From Victivallales bacterium (GTDB taxonomy: Bacteria > Verrucomicrobiota > Lentisphaeria > Oligosphaerales > Oligosphaeraceae), in contig JAGCTA010000001.1 of assembly GCA_017963875.1 (NCBI GenBank), positions 1 to 6,286 on the forward strand: DNA of 6,286 nt. Direction: 5' to 3'. This document shows, piece by piece, positions 1-4,788 of the stretch. How positions within the stretch are numbered: the stretch's first letter is position 1; each line of letters starts with the position of its first letter. A model generated the notes under the pieces. The model was not told the DNA's origin. It saw only the letters and a program-made list of their open reading frames with translations, and made no database searches. Both the position numbers and the translations under genes were made by a program.

Positions 1-3
1 CAT
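1..3 (-). CDS. Start codon of a gene running off the left edge
   Basis: Only an ATG, read on the minus strand from position 3 to 1, is visible. It is preceded at 7 bases by an AAAGGA-type ribosome binding site (minus strand, about positions 11 to 16) and lies 29 bases after the stop codon of the 49-residue gene at 33..182, on the same strand. The spacing suggests one operon. Nothing can be said about the product because no further codon is in the window. Confidence 0.35.
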
Positions 4-32
4 TTTGCGTTCCTTTGCTTGGATTGTTTTTG

Positions 33-182
33 TCAGCCCGCGACGGCGCTCGCCGCCGCGACGCCTTTTAACAAGCCCCCTGTTTGTCCTTTATCCAGTC
101 GATTCTTCGACATTCTTCGGATTATCGCGGAAATAAGGTTGATTGCCTCCTGGATGTTCAGTGGAAGCGTCGATTTTGCCAT
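33..182 (-). CDS. Small basic 49-residue protein of unknown function
   Basis: I do not recognise the family. The start at 182 is chosen because the minus strand reads GGAGG six bases before the ATG; the open frame extends further upstream to 359, but that part crosses GC-rich hairpins and has no comparable start signal. The protein begins MAKSTLPLNIQEAINLISAI, a likely amphipathic helix, continues with a basic stretch (IRRMSKNRLDKG, residues 21 to 32) and ends in a small-residue Gly/Ala/Val-rich tail (residues 40 to 49). There is no signal peptide or clear membrane span. It is probably co-transcribed with the gene starting at position 3. Accessory elements often carry such short genes; a regulatory or membrane-active peptide are both possible, and neither is shown. 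Confidence 0.55.
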   Translation of the reverse strand: MAKSTLPLNIQEAINLISAIIRRMSKNRLDKGQTGGLLKGVAAASAVAG

Positions 183-218
183 GGTTGTCCTCCGTTTAGT
201 TATGTTGCATTGCCTCGG

Positions 219-255
219 GGACCGCCTGGCGGTCCTTCCCGTCGCGTGGACGGGA
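219..255 (-). promoter_or_regulatory. Two tandem GC-rich hairpins in the leader of the 49-residue gene
   Basis: Two perfect inverted repeats lie one base apart. The first is GGACCGCC (219..226) against GGCGGTCC (228..235). The second is TCCCGTC (237..243) against GACGGGA (249..255) with a five-base loop. They sit 37 to 73 bases upstream of the small minus-strand gene, so they would fold in its 5' leader if transcription starts beyond 255. Neither is followed by a run of U on either strand, so ordinary terminators are unlikely. They could control translation, stabilise mRNA or bind a protein. Confidence 0.5.
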
Positions 256-318
256 GACTGATGGATATGTGTTTCTGTGTCGCGAACCTCCTTGGAATGT
301 CGGTTGATTCCGCCCGGC

Positions 319-373
319 GACTGGATTATCCGCAATGATGCGCTTTTGGTAATGCGCATTGCGGAATCCAGTC
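319..373. repeat. Long imperfect inverted repeat with symmetric two-base bulges
   Basis: The left arm (319..343) and right arm (354..373) pair over 20 base pairs: GACTGGATT with AATCCAGTC, CCGCAATG with CATTGCGG, and GCGC with GCGC. The only irregularities are two extra AT dinucleotides in the left arm (328..329 and 338..339). The loop is 344..353. It lies between the divergent genes at 33..182 and 393..863, ending 19 bases before the chosen start of the latter. It could be an operator, a translational control hairpin, or a folded site of a mobile element. Confidence 0.6.
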
Positions 374-392
374 AACAATGGAGCAAAATACG

Positions 393-863
393 ATGGATGA
401 ATCAGTTCAGGCGAAAGTAGGCGGACGGGTGCGGGTTCGGAGCGGCCAGTATGTCATCACCGCCATCGTCGTCGAGAATTGCGGCGACGCATGGATGGTG
501 CGGAATCCGAAGAGCGGGCGTGTGTTCAAGGTGCGGCGCATCATCGAGGCGCTTGCCGACGGCGAGGCTTCACCCGCGACGATTCCTGCATCCGTGGGCG
601 TGCCGCAGATGGAACGCCCTGCGCGGGAGTTGCCGAAGCGGCTTTCGCTCGTGGACGCGGCTTTCGAGGTGCTCAAGGAGGAGGGGCGTCCGATGAACGC
701 CGCCGATATGGCGAGGATCGCAGTCGAGCGAGGCCTTTGGGCGGCGCACAGCGGCAAGACTCCTGCCCAGACCCTCTACGCCCGCATCTTCGAGGAGATG
801 CGCCATGCGAGAAGCCCCCGTTTCAGGAAGGCATCTATGCGCGGCCTCTTTGAACTGGCATAA
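393..863 (+). CDS. Small protein with C-terminal HARE-HTH winged-helix domain
   Basis: The start at 393 is chosen over the in-frame ATG at 378 because TGGAG ends nine bases before it, while 378 has no clear ribosome binding site; the product is 156 residues. From about residue 83 to the end it matches the HARE-HTH pattern: a helix (LSLVDAAFEVLKEEGRPMNA), then ADMARIAVERGLW, then GKTPAQTLYARIFEEM, and a final strand pair ending FRKASMRGLFELA. HARE-HTH domains are winged helices known from eukaryotic ASXL and HB1 proteins, the RNA polymerase delta subunit and restriction-associated proteins, where they are thought to bind or sense DNA. The N-terminal half (about residues 9 to 50) is a compact, strand-rich segment (GGRVRVRSGQYVITAIVVEN, then RNPKSGRVFKVRR) that could be a small beta-barrel; I cannot name it. 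A Pro/Ala/Glu linker joins the halves. No catalytic domain is present. A role in transcription or DNA modification sensing is inferred. Confidence 0.8.
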   Translation: MDESVQAKVGGRVRVRSGQYVITAIVVENCGDAWMVRNPKSGRVFKVRRIIEALADGEASPATIPASVGVPQMERPARELPKRLSLVDAAFEVLKEEGRPMNAADMARIAVERGLWAAHSGKTPAQTLYARIFEEMRHARSPRFRKASMRGLFELA

Positions 864-877
864 AGATTTTGACCTTG

Positions 878-975
878 AAAGCGGACGGACACCGCAAACC
901 AACTTTGCTTACCCCCTAGACTCCTTCCGAGGCCATATCTGGAAAGTGCCCTGCGGAGAACCCACCCCGGGGGGC
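878..975. repeat. Direct repeat, copy 1 (with copy 2 at 1001..1099)
   Basis: This unit begins AAAGCGGAC and ends CCCACCCCGGGGGGC. Its best-conserved part, 919..975, matches 1043..1099 at a constant offset of 124 bases with about 51 of 57 positions identical; within that, 936..975 matches 1060..1099 with one mismatch. The 5' part (878..918) is more diverged, with small indels. It starts 15 bases after the HARE-HTH gene stop and contains C-rich and G-rich blocks that could pair. No open frame here looks real, so it is treated as non-coding repeat. Confidence 0.75.
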
Positions 976-1000
976 CATTTAGGCATTATTTCTGGCGTGT

Positions 1001-1099
1001 AAAGCGGACGCGGACAGTACCGCTACGCCTCCGATACCCCCCGACTCCTTCCGCCCGCCTATCTGGAAAGTGCCCTGGGGAGAACCCACCCCGGGGGGC
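1001..1099. repeat. Direct repeat, copy 2
   Basis: This is the second unit of the pair described at 878..975, separated from it by 25 bases. The same landmarks occur in the same order: AAAGCGGAC, a C-run, GACTCCTTCCG, TATCTGGAAAGTGCCCTG and the CCCACCCCGGGGGGC end. The segment between GACTCCTTCCG and TATCTGG is the most variable (AGGCCA in copy 1, CCCGCC here). Confidence 0.75.
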
Positions 1100-1226
1100 T
1101 TGGGGACATTCCAGACCGCCCCGAATATGCCTTGCGAAGCTCTTCCCAAAGACGCACAATGGCCGAAATACTGAACGAATTGCATACTCCTTAATCATGC
1201 GGCAGTTGAATTATGGTTCAATGCAT

Positions 1227-1461
1227 TTTGACATTTTGACGTCAAAACGACACCTATCCTCCAAATCACCTCAAAACACTCTATTTAAACCATAGCACAT
1301 ACAATCTCTGTCAAAGTGTCAAAGCAGTATGTACATTTATGTCTCAATAGGCTGTTTCGAGATTGGCAAGGATTTTTGTCGGCTTTGACGCCTATGTGTC
1401 AAACTCCTGTCAAAGCACGCGGGGATTGTCAAATTGCTTTGACGTTCAAGGCGACTTTGAC
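1227..1461. repeat. Array of eleven TTTGAC/GTCAAA hexamers (iteron-like)
   Basis: The hexamer occurs as TTTGAC at 1227, 1235, 1384, 1438 and 1456, and as its complement GTCAAA at 1241, 1310, 1318, 1398, 1409 and 1428. Roughly 0.1 would be expected by chance in 235 bases with even base composition, somewhat more in AT-rich DNA. The extended consensus is TGTCAAAGC (or GCTTTGACA). Two pairs are 8 bases apart (1227/1235 and 1310/1318), while the others are 10 to 19 apart or separated by gaps of about 66 to 69. One further copy lies at 868. The last copy (1456) is inside the end of the primase gene, whose stop is at 1446..1448. Iteron-like replication origins and multi-site operators look like this; which one is not shown. 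Confidence 0.7.
1234..1247. promoter_or_regulatory. Perfect 14-bp palindrome TTTTGACGTCAAAA
   Basis: Two of the hexamers of the array (1235 and 1241) meet head to head and form a perfect palindrome without a spacer. This is the geometry of a dimer binding site. The single site at 1227, eight bases to the left, adds a third half-site in direct orientation. It lies in the gap between converging genes and not in an obvious promoter, which argues more for a replication or partition site than for a repressor operator. Confidence 0.5.
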
Positions 1462-3872
1462 GCATTGCGACAGTTGCATGCAGTGGCATCCTCCAGCCAT
1501 TCCGGGGGGCAGTTTACAACACGGTAGGCCTCCTCGCCTTCTTTGTGCTCTGCGATTCCCCTCTGGCATAGTTCATCAAGGGCCTCCCTGCGCTCTTTAC
1601 CGTTGCTATGCCGAATTCCCGACTGTGAGAGGCGGCTGACGGTCACCCATCCGTCCGCACCCTGGATTCTTTGAAGTTTGCGGCAGACACGTTCAAGGAG
1701 ATGTTCGCGGAATCTTACACGGCTGTCAATGTCCGTGTCCTCGATTCCAAGCAGAAGTTTCTCAGCGCTTGCGAAAAACCATTTCACAAGCACCTCGGCT
1801 CGCGACCAGTCCTCGGGACCGAGAACCGTCCGTTCCGTCTGTGTCGCAGGATCGTCCGTCAGCGAGAGCGCAAAGGCGAAACGCGGGTAGTACTCGTTTG
1901 AAAGCCTCTTCCAGCAGAAGTCGATTTCATCGGGAGCTCCTTTCTCGAACATCTCCCAAAGATGCCTGGAGTACCCCTTCTCCACGTTGATTTCGCCGAA
2001 CTTCCGGCAGAATGCATCCAGCAGCACATGCATGCTGTCAAGTGTTCCGCGCAAGTCGATGATGTTCGGCTGGCAATGGGACGACGGCATTCTGGCATAC
2101 AGGAAACGACCTAGGAAACCGTTGGCGAGATCCTGCCTGTCGGCGATTCTCCTGAGCGTCTCAGGCTGCACCGAAGCGATAATGTTCGGGTAGCAGTAAT
2201 CAGCGCTCCGGGAACCGCCCTTAGCCGTCTTCTGCGAGAAATTCTGCTTGAAGAAACCTTTGTTGAACGCACTTGTCAGGAACGGCACGGCGTTGTGCTG
2301 CCAGCATCTCTTGTCCAGCCATGGCTGGAGTTCTGGGATGGACAATATGCCATTCGGAGTCTGGATGAGCGCATCGGCGATGCCCTCGGCAGACCCTGCG
2401 TCGCCGATGTACCAGCCGTATTCCATTGCCAGATGGTCGAGCAATCCGCCGATGTCCTTTCCGCTTGACGAGGGGGCGACCAGCATGGAGTAGAAGTTGC
2501 AGCCCTGCCCGCCGCCAGTGTTGATGCGGTTCAGTGCCAGCAGTGCGCCATGTCCAGTGCGTCCCGACACATTGCCCTTGATGCGTTCCGCCTCCATTGC
2601 CGCAGGCGAGGCGTCAAGCGGACGGCTCAACGCCCCTCCGCAGATCACAAGGGCCTTGGCAATGCCGACCGCGATGGGGAGCGGTGGATCTGCGACGCTT
2701 GTGAAGCAGTTGCAGAGACGCCCGAACAGAGTGCCCTCAAGCGCATCCGCAACATCGCCGTCTGTCACGGCCCTCCATGGTCGTGACAGTGCGGGTGGCT
2801 CATTGGCAATTACGGCATTACCGCATTGGATGTCGTCCTTTCTCCTTTGAACATTGGCTACCAGCGCACCGAAGTCGATGCACGATGGTTCCTCCGTTCT
2901 GCCGAAACCCATCCTTGCCAGCGAGGCAACGGCGGTCTTGACATCACCTCCGTGCTCCAGCAGCGTATAGACATCGAACATGTCATAGTTCTTGTCTATT
3001 TCGAACGGAGCAGCGTTGCTGGAGAAGATGTGGAATACCCCGTTGTTTAGTGTCGCGCCGTGCCTGTCCTTCACTGGTTGCTCTGGCCGTCGCCAGTATT
3101 CCTCGCCCTTGCCGTCCGTTCGCAGCAACACCCATCCCGCCTTCTCCAGATATTGTCGAATGTTGCCCCTCTGCTTGAAATCATCGATTGGAGAAAGAGT
3201 CCAGCTGTCTTTTCCTGTGGATGCCGAGAACGATGACTTCTCCAAAGAAACTGCTGTCCCGTCTTCCTTTGCACATTCGTCAAGTTCACTTGCCATAGAC
3301 AGCAGACACTTTCGTTCGTCCGCTGATATGACGGGCAGATCGCACCAGTCGCCCTGGTGCAGGACATACCCCTGGCTCGGTGCGCACAGGATGACATTGC
3401 CTTCAGCGCGAGTCTCAATGAGGGTGGTTGTCCTCTCGTCGCGTTTCCCACGTGCCAGTTTGTCGCCATTCTTCACTTCCTCTTTGCATCGGTATGCGAC
3501 GTGATATCCACCAGACTGGCTGCGTTCCACGACCAGCCTGTCGTACAATCCTTGCGGCACCGCCGATTTCCACTTGTCGAAAAGCTCGCCGTGATTGTCG
3601 AAATCGATGACCTCGAGATTGCCCGATATCGCACCGCATACGATGCAGACCGCGTCAGGCTTGTAGCGCTCCCATTCGTTCCTTATCTGCCTCTCCGAGT
3701 TCCTGTAGCTCATGTTGCATTTCCAGTTGTTCGCCAGAGGGCGCTTCTCCTTCCGCGATGCTGCAAGCACGGACAGGCCAGCCTGTCCGTATGCCACGGC
3801 ACACTCGACAGGAACAAGATACCCTGTTCCTGACGAGTCATTATCAGTTGTAGTCTGAGTATTTTGGGTCAT
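1446..3872 (-). CDS. Primase-polymerase / DUF3987-type helicase replication protein
   Basis: This 808-residue protein probably primes and unwinds DNA at the element's own origin. Residues about 20 to 190 are a bifunctional primase-polymerase (Prim-Pol, archaeo-eukaryotic primase fold) domain: AVAYGQAGLSVLAA, a metal-binding VIDFDN (D90, D92), SQSGGYHVAYRC with H124, and IETRAEGNVILCAPS around E153. Residues about 230 to 320 hold the accessory segment common after such domains (GWVLLR, YWRRP, GVFHIFSSN, LLEHGGDVKTA). Residues about 370 to 600 match DUF3987, a P-loop helicase-like ATPase, with Walker A APSSSGKD (466 to 473), a Walker-B-like GILSIPELQPWL (508 to 519), and IIASVQPETLRRIADR plus NGFLGRFLYARMP. 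Residues about 717 to 787 look like a winged helix (GWVTVSRLSQSGIRHS, then REALDELCQRGIAEH) and may bind DNA. The start at 3872 has AAGGGG six bases upstream. The in-frame sequence is open for some 35 codons further upstream but has no ATG, GTG or TTG start. Full length appears intact. Confidence 0.88.
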   Translation of the reverse strand: MTQNTQTTTDNDSSGTGYLVPVECAVAYGQAGLSVLAASRKEKRPLANNWKCNMSYRNSERQIRNEWERYKPDAVCIVCGAISGNLEVIDFDNHGELFDKWKSAVPQGLYDRLVVERSQSGGYHVAYRCKEEVKNGDKLARGKRDERTTTLIETRAEGNVILCAPSQGYVLHQGDWCDLPVISADERKCLLSMASELDECAKEDGTAVSLEKSSFSASTGKDSWTLSPIDDFKQRGNIRQYLEKAGWVLLRTDGKGEEYWRRPEQPVKDRHGATLNNGVFHIFSSNAAPFEIDKNYDMFDVYTLLEHGGDVKTAVASLARMGFGRTEEPSCIDFGALVANVQRRKDDIQCGNAVIANEPPALSRPWRAVTDGDVADALEGTLFGRLCNCFTSVADPPLPIAVGIAKALVICGGALSRPLDASPAAMEAERIKGNVSGRTGHGALLALNRINTGGGQGCNFYSMLVAPSSSGKDIGGLLDHLAMEYGWYIGDAGSAEGIADALIQTPNGILSIPELQPWLDKRCWQHNAVPFLTSAFNKGFFKQNFSQKTAKGGSRSADYCYPNIIASVQPETLRRIADRQDLANGFLGRFLYARMPSSHCQPNIIDLRGTLDSMHVLLDAFCRKFGEINVEKGYSRHLWEMFEKGAPDEIDFCWKRLSNEYYPRFAFALSLTDDPATQTERTVLGPEDWSRAEVLVKWFFASAEKLLLGIEDTDIDSRVRFREHLLERVCRKLQRIQGADGWVTVSRLSQSGIRHSNGKERREALDELCQRGIAEHKEGEEAYRVVNCPPEWLEDATACNCRNASKSP

Positions 3873-3969
3873 TTGAATCCCCTTGGTAGTTGAGGCGCTG
3901 GGGCATAGCCCTGCGCCGTGTTCCGGCTGGCTCGCCGCCAGCCACGAAATCTCCGCGTGTGTTCCTATG

Positions 3970-3981
3970 TCATGTCTTCAT
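3970..3981 (-). CDS. Three-codon minigene (Met-Lys-Thr) with consensus ribosome binding site
   Basis: AGGAGG at 3990..3995 (minus strand) lies eight bases before ATG at 3981, a textbook start. The frame stops after three codons at TGA, and an overlapping ATG-ACA-TAG frame (3965..3973) is even shorter. Ribosome loading here, about 97 bases before the primase start, could regulate the downstream gene. Alternatively the stop could come from a one-base error or frameshift: skipping one base after ACA joins the ATG to the frame of the primase and would add about 36 residues to it. I cannot tell these apart. Confidence 0.25.
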   Translation of the reverse strand: MKT

Positions 3982-4015
3982 TGTTCTTTCCTCCTGTTGT
4001 TTTTTCTCTTTTGCC

Positions 4016-4040
4016 AAGGCAGTTGTCTGGCAACTGCCTT
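4016..4040. repeat. Perfect 10-bp inverted repeat, hairpin upstream of primase leader
   Basis: AAGGCAGTTG (4016..4025) pairs perfectly with CAACTGCCTT (4031..4040) around a five-base loop. On the plus strand it is followed by TTAAATGGTTTT, not a true T-run, and no plus-strand gene ends here, so a terminator is unlikely. On the minus strand it precedes an A-rich segment and the AGGAGG site. It could be an operator or an RNA hairpin in the primase leader. Confidence 0.5.
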
Positions 4041-4050
4041 TAAATGGTTT

Positions 4051-4258
4051 TCCATCATCCATAGCTTTCAAGTTTTTGGGGGAAGTGGAAAGTGGTTTCA
4101 GACCTTTTTCCTGAAAAACTGTCTTGCACCATCATTTTCGCCATCTATGCTTTCAAGCTTCCCAGAGCAATGTTCGATGGATTTCGTGAAAAAAGTCCAT
4201 TTTCCGCTGAGAAAAGTCATTGTTCTCAATCTTCTTCCATCATAGCTTTCAAGTTTTT
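4051..4258. repeat. Three copies of a CCATC..ATAGCTTTCAAG repeat
   Basis: The core GCTTTCAAG occurs at 4064..4072, 4149..4157 and 4245..4253, each preceded within a few bases by CCATC. Copies 1 and 3 share the 18-base CATAGCTTTCAAGTTTTT exactly (4060..4077 and 4241..4258); copy 2 is diverged around the core and reads into AAGCTT. The spacings are 85 and 96 bases, all in the same orientation. They lie upstream of the primase gene. Candidate roles are iterons or binding sites for a regulator. Confidence 0.6.
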
Positions 4259-4385
4259 CCGCCTTTTCGTCGAAAGAAAAGACAAAAAAAATTTTTTATC
4301 GTCGGAATCCATCCTTCAACCGTTGGCATTCGTCAAAATCGACAAAATGTACGGGTATCCTGACGCCATTTCTAGAATCATCAAC

Positions 4386-4404
4386 TGTCATTTATGTATT
4401 AAAT
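4386..4404. repeat. 19-bp direct repeat TGTCAYTTATGTATTAAAT, copy 1
   Basis: This copy matches 4467..4485 in 18 of 19 positions, at an offset of 81 bases and in the same orientation. The sequence contains TATGTATTAAAT, which could overlap a promoter -10 element, or it could be a protein binding site. Confidence 0.6.
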
Positions 4405-4466
4405 AGTTTGCGGTATTTCGTTCTCCCCCTAGAAAAGATTTTTCCTTGCCTATTTCAAAATTCCTT

Positions 4467-4485
4467 TGTCACTTATGTATTAAAT
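4467..4485. repeat. 19-bp direct repeat TGTCAYTTATGTATTAAAT, copy 2
   Basis: Second copy of the repeat at 4386..4404, differing only at the sixth base (C here, T in copy 1). Confidence 0.6.
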
Positions 4486-4677
4486 TAAAAAAGCCAAAGT
4501 GTCGAAAGCAATTACTAATTTTTCTGTCGGCAGGTGCATTTTTCCCAAAAAACTCCTTTCCCCTATGCATAAGGGGGATGGCTATGACGATGGCCAAAAA
4601 ACTTGTTTTCCCACTCAAGAAAGCAATGCAGTGACTTTGGTACCGCCGCCATTTACCAATCGCCCGTCGATGATGTA

Positions 4678-4683
4678 TATAAT
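4678..4683 (+). promoter_or_regulatory. Candidate -10 box of the toxin-antitoxin operon
   Basis: TATAAT lies about 105 bases upstream of the antitoxin start in the sequence GATGTATATAATAAAA. The best -35 I see is TTTACC at 4652..4657, with a 20-base spacing that is too long, so the call rests on the -10 alone. If used, the transcript would carry a leader of about 100 bases including the inverted repeat at 4750..4781. Confidence 0.3.
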
Positions 4684-4749
4684 AAAATCGAGGCAAAAGG
4701 AAGAGAACTTCTCGAAAAAAGTCGAAAACTTGTGTTTGCCATTTGAAAA

Positions 4750-4781
4750 ATTCGTAAGTAGAATTATTTTTACTTACGAAT
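4750..4781. promoter_or_regulatory. Perfect 11-bp inverted repeat, candidate operator of the toxin-antitoxin operon
   Basis: ATTCGTAAGTA (4750..4760) and TACTTACGAAT (4771..4781) are exact complements around a ten-base AT-only-but-one spacer. The repeat ends seven bases before the antitoxin ATG. AbiEi-type antitoxins are known to repress their own operon by binding inverted repeats in the promoter, and this site has the expected place and symmetry. As RNA the same arms would form a hairpin beside the start codon, which could instead limit translation. Confidence 0.65.
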
Positions 4782-4788
4782 AAAATAA

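Larger units (their letters stand above)
3873..4040 (-). promoter_or_regulatory. Structured leader of the primase gene
   Basis: Read in the primase direction, this stretch holds, in order, a hairpin at 4016..4040, a consensus AGGAGG at 3990..3995 in front of a three-codon open frame (3970..3981), a hairpin with perfect GGCTGGC/GCCAGCC arms (3925..3943), a second hairpin with GGCGC/GCGCC arms and one mismatch (3894..3917), and the AAGGGG ribosome binding site of the primase (3879..3884). The order is compatible with a leader that tunes primase expression. No transcription start is visible with certainty, so that it is all transcribed is inferred. Confidence 0.45.
4041..4749. other. AT-rich non-coding block with repeats
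   Basis: About 0.7 kb lies between the primase leader and the toxin-antitoxin operon without a convincing gene. Open frames of 60 to 108 codons exist on both strands, but they lack ribosome binding sites, are rich in Phe, Lys and Ser as expected for AT-rich DNA, and encode the DNA repeats as repeated peptides. The block is full of A and T runs (for example A8T6 at 4284..4297) and carries the repeats listed separately. Its position next to a replication gene fits an unwinding or origin region. Confidence 0.5.

Noticed and set aside
319..373. Integron attC site
   Set aside because: The bulged hairpin is reminiscent, but the ends do not fit the conserved GTTRRRY/RYYYAAC boxes and there is no cassette structure.
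979..1198. Minus-strand open frames of 68 and 70 codons across the ~98-bp repeat
   Set aside because: They owe their length to GC-rich repeat DNA, have no good ribosome binding site, and encode Gly/Pro-rich sequence without domain character.
1227..1461. CRISPR array
   Set aside because: The repeated unit is only 6 to 9 bases, occurs in both orientations and has irregular spacing.
1316..1639. Plus-strand open frame over the TTTGAC array
   Set aside because: It overlaps the end of the primase gene in antisense and lies mostly in the repeat array, with no start signal.
3970..3982. Programmed +1 frameshift like that of release factor 2
   Set aside because: The TGAC context and upstream AGGAGG fit in part, but the preceding codon ACA cannot re-pair after a +1 slip, and the spacing of the AGGAGG suits initiation.
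4016..4040. Rho-independent terminator
   Set aside because: The stem is strong, but there is no T-run on either strand directly after it and no gene ends next to it.
4092..4406. Plus-strand 104-codon frame in the AT-rich block
   Set aside because: It translates the GCTTTCAAG repeats into repeated peptides and lacks a ribosome binding site; more likely non-coding.
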